DNA from: Siphonodentalium dalli
Taxonomy: Eukaryota; Mollusca; Scaphopoda; Gadilida; Siphonodentaliidae
NCBI GenBank assembly: GCA_032622095.1
Contig: CP136067.1
Location: 92,432,707 to 92,496,706 of the forward strand
DNA length: 64,000 nucleotides
Reading direction: 5' to 3'
Shown here: piece by piece, positions 30,648 to 43,773 of the stretch
Layout of the letters: the number at the start of each line of letters is the position of its first letter
Numbering within the stretch: the stretch's first letter is position 1
The notes under the pieces: generated by a model
Databases searched by the model: none
Told to the model about the DNA's origin: nothing
The model's input: only the letters and a program-made list of their open reading frames with translations
Program-made: the position numbers and the translations under genes

Positions 30648-31595
30648 GTACTTCATAGAATCCAAAACGCGTGTACAGATCGAGCTCAAACTTCGTATGT
30701 AAGTGTGAAATCCCACGGACACCGCCGTGGTCGCGTTTTGGAGAAGCTCAGAGCACCCGTTCTCCAATCTCTGTCACACAAAACGGCACTGCCGTGGTTA
30801 AGACATCAACGATCTTTATATTGCCCTTATACGGAGGTGTTAACAATTAACGCTCTTTATTGCAATGGACGTGGCTAAACGACTGACCCCATGCGTCCGA
30901 AATACGGATGCAGATTCCAATGGACGTGGCAAAACGACTGACCCCATGCGTCCGAAATACGGATGCGGACGAAATGCAATTATCTCGACTAAAAAGGCAG
31001 AATTGATCTAAGAGCTCGAAATATTATGCAGAGGGATTTCACGACGGGATTAATTGACTGTCCGCTCTGAAGTTTAGGACGGGGAGGACGGGTACCATGA
31101 ATTAACTCATTGGAAAACAAAGAATGCGTTATCTCGGAAACGGGTGGAGCTATCGACTTGAAATTTGCTATGTGAATGTATCTTGCCCCGGATACAAATT
31201 TTATCGGGTCGCCGAGCCCGTGCGACGCCAGCTTCGCGCATGAGCAGACGATATCTCGGAAACGGGTGGAGCTATCGACTTGAAATTTGGTATGTGAATG
31301 TATCTTGCTCCGGGTACGAATTTTATCGGGTCGCCGAGCCCGTGCGACGCCCGTGCAGCGCGTGCGCAGACGATATCTCGGAAACGGGTGGAGCTATCGA
31401 CTTTAAATTTGCTATGTGAATGTATCTTGCCCCGGATACGTATTTTATCGGGTCGCCGAGCCAGTGCGACGCAAGCTTCGCGCATGCGCAGACCAGATCT
31501 CGGAAACGGGTGGAGCTATCGACTTGAAATTTGGTTATGTTTCTGAAACAAAGCCATCAGACGAATGCCGCCAGTGGCGGGCTAACCTGCTAGTC
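30580..31595 (-). mobile_element. Pearl-like module M2 (copy 2)
   Basis: Duplicate of 21419-22256 but longer. It has one or two more 122-bp-type units (about 31165-31415) and a local duplication of CTGACCCCATGCGTCCGAAA near 30885-30955, showing unit-number change between the two copies. Confidence 0.5.
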
Positions 31596-32488
31596 TACTA
31601 TATAATGTGAGAACTCCGTATATATAAGGATGTGTGTGTGTGTGTGTGGGTACTTCATAGAATCGTAAACGGCTGGTCGGATCGAGCTCAAATTTCCCAT
31701 CTAAGGGTAAAAACCCACGGGAATGGCCAACGTCGCGTTTTGGACAAGCTCTGAGCACTCATTCTCCACTCCCAATCATCAAAATCACCGCAAACGGCAC
31801 ATCGGGGGTTAAGACAGGCAAGATCTTTATATTGGCCATATTTGGAGTTGTTAACCGACTAACGCTCTTTATTTGTCATCGGCGTTGCTAAACGCTCGCA
31901 TGTGCCTACGAAAATACGGACGCAAAACGCGAAATGCATTTATCTTGATTAAAAAGGCAGAATTAACTCATCGGAAAACAAAACATGCGTGTTGTGTGAT
32001 TCTTATGTCTGTCGTTCCTAGGAACGGGGGCAATTTTCAAGCATACATCTTTTAGGGACGGGTACTGCGTGTTGTGTGAAAAAAAAAATACGTGTTGTGT
32101 GATTCTTATGTCTGTCGTTCCTAGGACGGGTACTGCGTGTTGTGTGATTCTTATGTCTTCTTCACCTTGAAACGGGTACCCCCAAATTATATATATGTGT
32201 GTGTCCTTTATAGACTCGAACCGATTGAGCTCAAACATGCTACCAATGGAAAGTGTCATGGGCGGGTTAAATTGTGACCCCGACCTGACATTGACCTTGA
32301 AAATGATCAATTCAAGGTTAAAATCGGGAAAAATGCACAATTAACTCATGGTATAAACAAAAAATTAATATTAACTCATTGAAAAACAAAAAAAATAATT
32401 ATAAAAATTGACTAAAAAAAATAATTAAAAAATTAAAAAATTGTCATGTTTCTGACGAACGCCGCCAGTGGCGGGCTAACCTGCTAGT
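31596..32488 (-). mobile_element. Pearl-like module M3 (copy 2)
   Basis: Duplicate of 22257-23160 with small indels in A-runs and in the (GT)n tract; same ACTAGCAGGTTAGCCCGC start at 32488. Confidence 0.5.
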
Positions 32489-32817
32489 ATTATATATTTC
32501 TAGATTTAGTTACAAACTTTATACCTGTATATTGTACAAAGAAATGTTTGACAAATGTATCTATTTCAATATTACCATAGGGGTCATTAAAAATTAGATA
32601 CGACGAAACGAATTTTGAAGGGTGCATGTGATTGTGAGGAATAATAGGATCATAGGTAAATTTAATTCATGGACGCTTGTTAATTTTCATTGGACTACAT
32701 GTATCAGGTAACTTTTTATATTTCAAATGATGACAGGAATGTGGAAAGTTGAACTACCCAAGTAATACTGGCTATCCGCACGAAGAGATATACATGTATA
32801 TAAAAGGCAAAATAGAA

Positions 32818-33118
32818 GATGGCTGCTGGCGACCATGTTTCCAAACAAATTCTAATCATTCGATAGCTCCCATATAGCGGTCACCCCGAAGATCAATATG
32901 AAGTTTGGTGACTATCAGATGAGGGATGTGGTCTGTAGCGGTGCTAAAGAAAAGAATTCAGTCATACAAAGAGTAAGATACAAAATTGCTGTCTGTGGTC
33001 GTGTTTTTAACGAAATCAGGAAAAAAATAGATCACTCTCATCCTGGTTATCCAGAAGATCTGGAATCTGGTTCAATGTATGTCGTCTGTAGGATCAACCA
33101 AATTATTTAGCCATAAAA
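32818..33118 (+). repeat. Dispersed repeat with AAGATGGCTGCTGGC, copy 2
   Basis: Counterpart of 23490-23790 in the second duplicate, with only a few substitutions. Confidence 0.45.
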
Positions 33119-33687
33119 ATAGTAAAACTCAAGATCACCGCTGGCAGTGATGTTTTCACAAGGAAATTTTGAGAAAAAAATATGGCTCCCATATGACCCA
33201 AAATATCCACATGAGAAACAGTTCTCCAATAAATGCTGGCTGCAGGGTGCGCCAATTGATTCAAATTTGAAATTTGGCAGGGTGTACTGCTGATGGCCAT
33301 GTTTTCCCCGCAAATTTTATAGACTAATGAACAAAACCACTGAATCCGTTGAATCAATATACATATACACATATATATATATGCATTGTTATCCACACTT
33401 CTGGTATATAAAGGTACTGAAAATAACTATATTATACTAGTATACACAACATAAACCATATATTATGGCTATGGGTTCTAATATCCGAACATGACAGCTG
33501 AGAACTTGGTGTGAATTGAATAGTAGTGGGGTCTCAAGAATATCTACTCCTCCACGTTAGAAACATACCATTAAATAGCATAAGTATAATCTAGCTCGAA
33601 GACAGAAGTGATTCATCAAACTGCTCTTAATTCAACCAAGTCATCACACCCCATGTATGGTCGATCACATGATGATCTAGGTGGAAT

Positions 33688-34860
33688 CGGGCTTCTCAAA
33701 GTACCGCCGGTACCACACATGCCGGTACCGGCATCGATACTTTGCTAGTACCGTGGTTCCTGTACCGGTACTGTCAAGCCATTTTATAGTTCTAGGAATA
33801 TCTAGAGGTAATACAGTGCTGAAAATCACAAGCCACGAACTCTATTATTAACATGAACTAATGATAATTTGATATCAGAATAAAGAAACTATTTTGGGAT
33901 ATTAGATACCATTTTGGAATATACTAACAAACTTTCCCGTAGAGTTTAGTGATGCGCAAATGACAACATAGACAATTCAATCAACCAAAATAGAACTATT
34001 CGTTACACACGTTTTGTGGTGTTAACTTATTCTTCTTCTGTGTGTGATAAACTGATAGAAAGTAACGCGACAGACGTCGGTCGTTTTCACTTCACAATAT
34101 TCAATCAGATTAAAAGTCGCGCGGTCGGCCATTTTAAATCTAAACAATAATGAGTCAAGTTAGGCAACAATTTCTCTCCACGAGTTCCTATGCCAAATAT
34201 GAACTATCATGTCTATTCAGCAAATTACATGTACACTGTGCACTATTCGTGGATATTCGTTCCCGATTTTATTATATAACTGGAGGTTCCATGAGACCCA
34301 TTTAAATTCAAAATAGTCTACCTTATATATGCAAACTGATACGACATGTGAACGGGTACGTGCGTATGTGATTAATCAAAACGTGTGGGCCATACTTGTG
34401 GGTGGGGTCGTTGGTGAATAAATGATAAGAAATTGTAACTGGGTTTAGTGTATAATTGCCACAACTGGGCAAAAATAAAGGCAAAAACATAAGTTGCAAT
34501 CACAAGTTCCCGACACAAAATAAACTTTGAAGATTAAAAAAATATCACAAGGCCGTGCTTTCAAAGAATTGGAATTCAACCATTGAAGAGTTATAATAGA
34601 CATATAAAAACCAGGAATCACCCTTCCGTGACCGACCTCTCACGCCATGAATACAATCACGATCGATGTGCATCGCGTGTAGTTTAAAGAGCGAAACTTG
34701 ATACTACTGCACATGTATTTTGCCATATAGCCTGCTGATCTAAGAACGTGCATATATGCAACCACAGTACCTAGTACGAGGCGGATCTGCACACCAGCAC
34801 CGTTACCGCAAAAAATGCCCAAGTACGCGGTACCGATACTGCGTACCGTTGAGAAGCCTG
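33688..34860. mobile_element. hAT-type non-autonomous element (copy 2)
   Basis: Exactly the same length (1173 bp) as the first copy. It has the same GGTGGAAT duplications (33680-33687 and 34861-34868), so it was carried along by the segmental duplication and did not insert independently. Confidence 0.8.
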
Positions 34861-36708
34861 GGTGGAATTGTTGTATAAAAAACAGCACTACATGTAAATA
34901 TAAAATAAAACAGTGCTAAATCTTGTTACAGATTATTTCCACATATAATCAGTGACTACATGCAGTCTAACAAAATCAAGTTTCAGTGACACTCGATCCG
35001 AAGAGGGGAATAATTTCATCTGTTACAGTCAATGGAGCGATTATGAATCTGGAAAGCTGAAATTTCTAAGTAATACTAGATATGGACATGACGAGTATAG
35101 TGTGTTTCAGAACGAAAAAGTTGAAGAATATCAACACATTTGTAAATTTAAAAACAATTCAAACGTTATTGTATTCCATGTCCCAGCCCGGACATATACA
35201 CCAAATTTCAAGAATATTCATTGAGAAACAACGGACCAAACGCCATATAACACCCCGTATACATCTTTTATTCCGAGCCGGCCTTCTAGTCCGAGTTGGC
35301 ACACGTCGATTGGGTCGAGTTAGCCCTGGGGCGAGTAGGCCGATTCCGGCACCTTCTATAATTTGCAGCAGGCATCCGTTTACGCTGGTTTACGCGTAAT
35401 TTAATTTAGAAAGTTCCCCAATTAGTATCGTAAATAGAGCGACTGTATTTGACAGTGACTGCCTCTGTTATTGATTATCATGGTGTTATAATTAAAAAAC
35501 GACAGATGCACATGCCGTTCAAACGTAGTATTCTATTTTCCCCATGTTAAACGACATCCGCAAATAACAAATAACGCTAACCTATTGCAAATGTTTTACA
35601 CGACAACTGTTAACATATTTGGGCTGAATTCATCTGATGTGGTACGATTCCTCAAAATAAACAACAAACCATCGTTACTTGGAAATGTAGTTTGGGCTAA
35701 CATTTACACAAATCATCCAGCTCCTCTATCCTGACACACACGTCAGATGAGAAACAGCCATTAGAGAACCGCCCAAATTGGGCGAAATAAAATCGTTAAA
35801 TTAATTATACCGTCTGGTTTATATTATAATTATGTTTACCCAAATTAATCAATTAAATGTATCAGTTTTATCATCTTTTATTTTTATCATATTAATTGAT
35901 CAATTTAATGAACATGAAGCATTGAAATTGAACTTTGTATGCGACAAAATCGAAAATGGTATTTTCGAAATTCACGCAGTTTTTATCGCCCCCGCCTACA
36001 AGTACCGCATTGACACTTCGACGTTCGATCTAAGTCTTGCTAGAATGCTGACTAACTACGAACTACTAATACTATGAAAGCACATTGTTTTAGTTTCAGT
36101 TTTAGTGTTTAATTTTATTATTTATTTACGTTGGCGATAATGCATTGGCACTAATGGGCTTCCATACATTTATGAACTTTGTGAATACCAGTACCAAAAC
36201 AGTAACTTGCAATTACGATTCACATTCATTAATAATTCAAACGAAGTGCGATTCAATTTCACGGTCAAAGAGCAATCAGTCGCAGTGCATGAAACACAAC
36301 TAATTTAACTTCAGCCGGGGGGGGGGTCTGCAAATGTTTTCCGAACACTAGGCGTGGGTGGGTGGGTGGTTCAGCAGCCCGGCTAACACAATTTTTCCTG
36401 GCCCTGTACATTTTTTCCTGCAGTCATTTTTCTTAAAAATAATGGGACAAAAGGTTTTAAGAATGCTTCTCCTATGTAATGGGTATGAACTTAACTCTAG
36501 GTAGGAGGGTTTGAGTTCACCATTATTTAATAATGAAGGATGACACCAAAAATTTCAGCTTCCTAAAAAAATATTATCAAGGATCTATCAATGCACATTG
36601 ACATGGAAAGGCTCAGGTTTCAATAGTTATATTAAAAATCATTTATTCAACATGATATAAATAAATGTAAACTCTTCAAATAAAAATATACTATTCATAA
36701 AACGATAT

Positions 36709-37050
36709 TCAATAAATGTGGTCTAAGATCACCTCCAGATGGTAGCTGTCAAATTTGAACGGTTTTCGATGAAATAAATGGACACTAGCAGCCATCTTGT
36801 TTTTACTCTTTGCATCAGTAAATCCTTTAGAGCACAATAGTGCCTACAGAGCTTATCCCTCATCCGATAATCACCAAACTTCATACGAATCCTCGGTATG
36901 ACCTCTCGATTTGTGCCTACCATGTTTCTTCGAATTCTGTAAAAGCATGGCTGCCAGCAGCGATCTTGGATTTTACTCTTGGTATGACTAAATCCTGACA
37001 AAATCTTACAGGTCGCATTTATCATCTAATTGTCACCAAACTTAAGGAAA
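36709..37050 (-). repeat. Dispersed repeat with AAGATCGCTGCTGGC, copy 2
   Basis: Counterpart of 27395-27740. A single-base insertion (CCAAACTTCATACG here, CCAAATTCATACG in copy 1) changes which ORF is open, supporting a non-coding nature. Confidence 0.45.
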
Positions 37051-37159
37051 TGTGAATTACATTTAAGTGCGATTCATTTGCGATTAATCGTAATTAATTA
37101 CAATTAAGTGCAAATTAATCACAAACCGCCTTAATCAATACATTCTTAGATACAGGCCA

Positions 37160-38430
37160 ACTTCAAGAATACTGACTAAATGCAAACAGTATTACTCCAG
37201 TATACTCCAGATATACACCAACCAAGTAAATATAGACCAGTCTCACTCACTTCAGCCTGTTGTAAACTACTGGAGCATGGCATGTGTATATACACCCGTG
37301 ATCACCTAGAGCTCTGCAACTTACTAACATATACGAAGAACGGCTATTGGAGTCTTGCAATGCTGGGATTGTTTTACCCTGTGCCAATGCATTCTCTTAT
37401 ATATGCGAATCGACCATAGGTCGCCTCGCATATATAAGAGAATGCATTGGCATAACAATTTTTTTAAATAAATGTTTCTTACAATTTTTAGGACATAAAA
37501 TAAAAAAAACATTCATTATTCTGCAGGGAGCCCCACGCATATATAGAAGCATATAGAAGAGTGTCGTCTGCTCATGTTTGTATGGGGCTCTGTGTGGGTG
37601 AAATTATAAAATTGTTAAAGAATACATGAAAAAACGTCAAGTAAATACTAAACATGGCCAGCTTGAAACTGATATAGTGATACACGATTTATCGAAAGCC
37701 TTCGACAAAGTGCCGGACCAAAGCTTACCTCATAAGCTGAAGACCTACGTCATCAACGGGGCAATCCACAACTGGCTGACAAGTGTCATGACAAAAAAGA
37801 CACAAGGACGTAGTGCTGAAAGGAGAATCATCCGAAAGTGTTGCAGTGGAAACGGGGGTACCCCAAGGATAAGTGCTAGGAACTATTATATTCCTCGGCC
37901 ACCTTACTGACCTTCCAAAACCAGTTAATTCGGAAGTAGGCATATTTTCCAATGACTGGGAACTATACCGACAAATTGCAAATCAGGACCACGTCCAATT
38001 ACACGAGAAACCTATCATCACTGGACACGTGTGCAGTGTCATGAGGGGTGAGGCTTGATGCAGGTAGATGGTCCATAATGTATACCAAGAGGGAGGACAA
38101 GAACAAAACATCTTTAATTTACCAACTATACCATGATATTCTACGAACAGTCAACCAATACATATACCTAGCAATGAATTTCACAGTCTATTTAAAATGT
38201 ACATCAGATATAACAAAACAAAACAAATTGAAAGATCAAACAGCACCACCGGCTACGGACAGAGGACAGCAAGTCCAGATAAATAGCTTACAGAGCAATG
38301 GTCAGAATAGGGAACCGAAATTTGTGGTCCAGCCGCCATAGCAGTAACAAACCAATTAGAAAAAGTGTATAGCAGAGCTAGGTTCATTACAAACTACATG
38401 TATAGAAGTATGTATCAACATACTGGATGG
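37160..38430 (+). pseudogene. Decayed non-LTR retrotransposon RT (copy 2)
   Basis: Counterpart of 27840-29110 with the same reverse-transcriptase landmarks and the same disabling changes. The damage predates the duplication. Confidence 0.75.
37382..37452. repeat. Near-perfect palindrome (copy 2)
   Basis: Counterpart of 28067-28139. The arms differ from copy 1 at one central base (GCGAATCGACC) and one outer base, so the palindrome is slightly less symmetric here. Confidence 0.7.
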
Positions 38431-39454
38431 ACTGAGACGTGACACACCTAGGTCTCAGAGATAACTAAAGAGACAGGAACTCTTCAGCAAGCTGGATAAG
38501 GAGAAAGTCTCAGCCATACACAATAATGACATATTAAGGAAGAAAGCACGGAAAATACGAACATTACAGTTTCCAGATCACATAAGTGTGCACATCATAT
38601 TGGTGGACCATCTGTGAATATCCCATATTATGCATAGTAATTGAAGCGTGTCTACGTTGATAGGTGTCGTCTATAGTGAGGCGAAATCAGTTGTCCGCGA
38701 CGACGACATAACAAGTGCAGTCTCGTCTGGATTCTGGCCCGCAAAGCCAAATGACGTTTTATGCCATTACGCCGTAACTTCTTTCTCTAGCTACACATGC
38801 GAAACTGATCTAGTGCGAACCAATTCAGAGCCTATTCATAAAAACTTACTGTTTATAAATAAATAAATACTTCAATGTCCTATTATCAGATGTGAGAAGT
38901 TGTGAAGTAGCAAATGTTCGTTTCGTATGCTGACTCCGCTTTTGGTTACACCGTATATATCTTGATTGCCTCCATTAAGGAGAGTAGTTGTTTATACAAC
39001 CATATTTATAGTTCGATAATAATAAATAATACACAATACAGTTATATACAATCGAGACGATGGCTATGACTACTCCGTTAATAGCAGAGTCGACGATAAA
39101 GTTTTATACCCTCACGAGTTGGCACAAGTTATATAAAAACAAGGCAGTGCCGATGATAACGCTGTCCATGGGCACTGCTATTTTCGTGTGAATTGGCACA
39201 GGTTGACCTCCCAGTATGAGGGTCATCATTTGCTGCATAGATAATGAGTCCAGGAAGAGGTATATTTTGATGCCATGTTTGTCAATAATCAGGTCCCAGT
39301 AGCTATTTCGAATTTGGACTATAACAGCAGCTTGACACGATCAAAGTACATGCGAAAACTCATATTCAAACCGTGAATAGCACATTCTGCATACAGAGTT
39401 GTTATTGTAAGTTGACTTCTTAAGTAACCCACTCATTTGTAAATGTAAATATGT

Positions 39455-41520
39455 TTAGACTATATATGATTTTGAATCTGTCCTTTGCCATGTTGTATGA
39501 ATAATATTATTGTAAACAGGGAGAGGGACAAAGTAAGTTTTGTAACTTGTCCCCAATCCCTTTTGTATTATTCGATATTCAAATAAGATATGTTTAAAGT
39601 AAAACTTCTTAAGTAGCAAGGCAAGATTTTTTAGCGGCATCGATAGAAGTCGGCTTGATTTCAATATCCGCCATATTTTCCACACATCGTTAGGGTAAGA
39701 ATGACACAGAAGAACAAGAGTGCTATTTGGATTGTCTCTAGCTGATTGGTGCCAAAAGCACAATAGTCCGCCTCGACGCAACAGGGAAATGATATCAGAG
39801 ACGAACCCGGACATTACTTTTCCGTAAAAAAGATGCTTGTATACTCTGCGGAGGAAGAGCTTGGGGGAACCTGGTGGTGTGTTAGTAGGTGAATGAGTTT
39901 TTCCAAGAAGCACAACTTGTGAGTGTGGATTTGTCGTTCGATTGGTAACATCCCTAAGAGACCAAATGTCACATTGGTTGAAGCGCGGGTTGGCAGAGAC
40001 TGTGCGTGTTTTACACACTTCCGGAATGAACGCTCTAAATTGAGAAGAGCAGTGTCATTGTTCAGGGGACGTAACTCGCATACATACACTGCTTTTGGTA
40101 GCACAACGCATTTTAATAGTTTTGATATGACTGCTATGGAACACGACTTGACAGCTTCCTTTCCTGCTATTGCGAAATATGTGTTCCTTAGTTTGTCCGA
40201 CATTATCTGTGACCAGGATGTGGCATTGTTGAGTTTGTCTTGGAGGATTCCGATGTGAATGCATTCCTGCTCCTCGGATAGAATGTTTGTTCCAATGGCC
40301 CACGCCCTTGGAGTGGCGTGCGCGCGAAATTGCGAATGGGTTCATTAAACACAACAACTTTACTTTTGGATTCTGAAAAGTTGAAGAGCCATATGACGCT
40401 ATAGTCATGGCATATCCCCCAGCTGGTAGTCGAGTCCCTCCTTTGTGAGAGAAGTTATGACAATGTCGTCTGCTGTTGTCGGTGCTGCACAGGAAATTCC
40501 ACGAATGGTGAGTCCTCGGTTTGAGTTCGCGAGTAGCTTGAGCAGTTCGTCCACATAAATTAAATAGAAAAAAGGTGAACATACTACTCCCTGTCGGGTT
40601 CCTTGTGCAATGGCGAAAAAGTCCGATAGACAGCCGTTTATCATCACTTTGCAGGAACAGTGTGTGTGCATATTGTTCATGGTCCTCAGAAGCTTTCCCC
40701 GTATACCAAATTTATAGAGCTTGACAATCAAGCCAGAATGCCAGCCCCGATCAAACGCATGCTGACTGTCGAGGAAGCAGGTGAAGATGCGAGAGTTCAT
40801 ATCCTTGATATAGTATACGGATTCCTGGAACACAAAGGAACTCATTGTGCAACTGATATGTTTTTGAAAGCCATTTTGGAGTTGCGACGGGAAATCGGCA
40901 CATAATGAACTCGACTTGATCTGATTTAAGAGAGTACATTCAAAGAGTTTGTATAAAACAGAAAGCAACGTTATTGCGCGGTAACTGTCTTGTTTGTGTT
41001 TCGGTTTCGGTGGTCCCTTGAATAAGGGCACAATAAGACCCAATGTCATCTCAGGGGGTATGTGCTCGAGTGACATCATTCTGTTATAGAATTCAACTAA
41101 CACTAACAGGAATTAGTCTGGACAACGAAACATGTGTTCGTTAACGATACCATATATGGCACCAGATTTGTTGTATTTATTGTATTTGAGTGTCTTGATC
41201 GCCGTTTTAAGTTCGGACATTGATATTGCATCGCACAATAATTCACACGGGTAGTGTTCGTTCACCGAACCGAGAATGGTTACCTTTTCTTCTTCTATAT
41301 AATGGGTCACCGTGATATTCTGCGTACAGTTCAGCGAAATAGTCTCTCCAACCAGATAACACATCTGTCGCATCTCGTACCACTTTACCGATTCGATGTC
41401 GTCGTACACGATTTGCTCGGAAGAATACATCTCGTGGCGAAGAGCTCGTCGAAACTCGCGCTGTGCATTTTTATTTCGCCCAATTTGGGCGTTTATCTGA
41501 TGGCTGTTTTTCATTATGCA
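39455..41520 (-). pseudogene. Non-LTR retrotransposon, truncated and frameshifted
   Basis: Minus-strand reading. An N-terminal linker (41514-41113) contains AIKTLKYNKYNKSGAIYGIV. The reverse transcriptase (41103-40405) has KQDSYRAITLLSVLYKLFEC, motif A FLDSQHAFDR, QGTRQGVVCSPFFYLIYVDE and the catalytic ADD in PTTADDIVI. The thumb and C-terminal segments (40203-39814 and 40018-39455) contain GLLGMLPIERQIHTHKLCFL. A stop separates the linker from the RT, and frameshifts separate RT from C-terminus. No endonuclease domain is present, so it is 5' truncated. Clade cannot be fixed by eye. Confidence 0.8.
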
Positions 41521-41923
41521 TTTATAACTGAATATGATAATATATTGAGTACAAGTGTTAAGATTATAAATTATAACTTATGGACGTATGTTTGACAAGC
41601 ACAGGTTATATTACTATTAGTCTGTACTCCCAAAAAAAACGCACATTATTTGCTTATAATAGAACCTGTTTGGTCAGATTATCTGCTTAGAATTGGCTCA
41701 TTTTGAGTCGATACGATCCTGAGAATGAGAGTTTTTATCACATTATCGACCCCTAATGAGGCGATTCTAAGCATATTGTATGCGGACAATGACACAAATA
41801 GGCCAACTCACGACTTGTAATGTGTACGCTCTTTAACGTGTGTTTTCACTTTGACGCGCGCCATAACACGAAATAACGGGTATGTGTTCAGTATCTGAGT
41901 ATTTCAGAATCAAATAATCACAT
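41521..41923. other. Spacer, nothing recognised
   Basis: AT-rich sequence between the LINE and the 29-bp array. A direct-repeat pair around GATTATCTGCTTAGAATTGG and GGCGATTCTAAGCAT hints at a short inverted element, but no clear boundaries are visible. Confidence 0.3.
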
Positions 41924-42474
41924 TATGTACCTATTTCACATTATATGTCGATTATGTACCTATTTCACATCATATGTCGATTATGTACCTATTTCACATT
42001 ATATATCGATTATGTCTGTATTTCACATTATATGTCGATTATGTGTGTATTTCACATTATATGTCGATTATGTGTGTATTTTGTACCTATTTCACATTAT
42101 ATGTCGATTATGTGTGTATTCTGTACCTATTTCACATTATATATCGATTATGTGTGTATTTTGTACCTATTTCACATTATATGTCGATTATGTACCTATT
42201 TCACATTATATGTCGATTATGTGTGTATTTCACATTATATGTCGATTATGTACCTATTTCACATTATATGTCGATTATGTGTGTATTTTGTACCTATTTC
42301 ACATTATATGTCGATTATGTGTGTATTTCACATTATATGTCGATTATGTGTGTATTTCACATTAAATGTCGATTATGTGTGTTTTTCACATTATATGTCG
42401 ATTATGTGTGTCTTTCACATTATATGTCGATTATGTGTGTATTTCACATTATATGTCGATTATGTGTGTATTTC
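41924..42474 (+). repeat. 29-bp minisatellite
   Basis: About 18-19 units of a 29-bp sequence with landmarks TATGT(ACC/GTG)TATTTCA and CATTATATGTCGAT. Some units are expanded by an internal TTTTGTACCTA, giving a higher-order pattern. The unit has no stop in three forward frames, so three overlapping ORFs up to 191 codons appear; periodicity explains them. Confidence 0.9.
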
Positions 42475-42551
42475 TAAGAGGATGTGTTGTATAGCTGCTT
42501 GTCTCATGTTTGTAATTTAAGAAACTTGTGTGACAATTATAAAAGAACCAG

Positions 42552-42858
42552 GGACCTCGGTGGCTCAATCTGTTAGGTGTACAACTCCAAGCCGTTTCGC
42601 TCTCCAGCGCTGGCGATTAGGGTTCAAATCCACATGTTTCCATCGTGGACTTTGTAACTCGAAATCGTTATCAGGTGGAGTTACCAGTTACTCGCCGATG
42701 ACCGGTGGTTTGCCGCACATGGTTGACGAGTTTATCAGCCATTGGAATCACTGTTAGATTAGTCGCAAGTGTGCGGATTTCCTAGACCACTAAAACTGGC
42801 AATGTCGTGATATGGCCTTATTGGCTAAAGCGACAATAAACCCCAATCAATCAATCAA
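42552..42858 (+). mobile_element. tRNA-derived SINE with target-site duplication
   Basis: The head resembles a tRNA, with a box-A-like TGGCTCAATCTGTTAGG near 42561 and box B GGTTCAAATCC at 42621-42631. A body of about 200 bp follows, ending GCGACAATAAACCCCAATCA with a (TCAA)n tail. It is flanked by TATAAAAGAACCAG (42538-42551) and TATAATAGAACCAG (42859-42872), a 14-bp target duplication with one mismatch, so this is a genuine retroposed copy. Mollusc genomes carry many SINEs with such heads and short-repeat tails. The 75-codon ORF over it is incidental. Confidence 0.85.
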
Positions 42859-42872
42859 TATAATAGAACCAG

Positions 42873-43773
42873 CAATGTTGGTATGTCTTAACATGTATTT
42901 TGGTATGTCTTGTACATGTATGTCTTGTTGAATTGTTGGTCGGGAACACATTGTTGAATACTTTATAATGATCATTCAAGCCAAATAGCACGTTGAGTGA
43001 GCGATTTTTATTGAACCATTTGGGAATAAAAGTCAGAGATATTTGATAACTGCTTGTCTTATTATTGCATAGTTATTTATAACTGCTTATCTTTATTTTT
43101 GCGATATACTAAACGCAAGTTACAATCACATAACTGACACGCGTTTGACTATATATGATGATCACAACCTAGATAAAAGAGGTCATTGTAAAGAGTAGTG
43201 GCCATTTTGAATGTGTTTACTATTATGATTCATTGGTCAGAATTTTTTTTTTTCATTACTCGACAGTGATCATTCATGACAAAGGTCACCCTCTTATAAC
43301 ACAATGAACTATTCGACGAAATTTGCGTGTGTGTTTACCATTGTGAACGCAAGATATCTGGTAAATACACAATATACCATTATGTTGATCGGTAGGATAA
43401 AGCCAATGGAATTTATTGATTAAACATTCCGCTTCATACTGATCCCTGGCAATCGTGTTACCACAGACTTTGTATTTCTCACCCACATTTCTTCACATCG
43501 TGCTACGTTAATCGTTTAAGTTAGACAATTTGATCTTGGCTCTACTAATAGTAAGTTTTAATTGGCGCTACTGAAGTGGAAGAAACGTCCGCATATATTC
43601 GGATTGGGCAGCATATAATATTGGCTAGATCATTATTATATAACTTAATTAATATGTGAATGAATGAATGAGTTTAATGCGAAAAGCCACAACATTGGTA
43701 TGAATAACATTGTCATAAGAATTTCATGTTCATACATAATAAATTGTATGCAATACTTATATAAATATATCTT
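42873..43773. other. Spacer, nothing recognised
   Basis: AT-rich with short ORFs only. TGTCTTG-type short repeats at 42885-42930. No RNA gene or exon seen. Confidence 0.35.

Larger units (their letters stand above)
29912..39238 (+). repeat. Tandem duplication, copy 2 (9327 bp)
   Basis: Counterpart of 20751-29908. It is longer mainly because of an extra local duplication near 30905-30960, an additional 122-bp-type unit near 31165-31415, and a short insertion near 39155-39180. Simple repeats differ in length: the poly-G tract is 10 here and 18 in copy 1. It ends ...TTTGCTGCAT at 39238, after which sequence is unique. Confidence 0.9.

Noticed and set aside
20751..39238. ORFs conserved between the two duplicate copies (for example the 70-, 82-, 97- and 105-codon frames)
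   Set aside because: Their identity follows from the whole DNA block being duplicated; several lie on both strands of the same repeat, so conservation is no evidence of coding.
41924..42474. 29-bp repeats of CRISPR-like length
   Set aside because: Units are contiguous with no spacers, so this is a minisatellite.
42561..42631. tRNA gene
   Set aside because: A and B boxes are present but the sequence continues into a SINE body with a (TCAA)n tail and target duplications.
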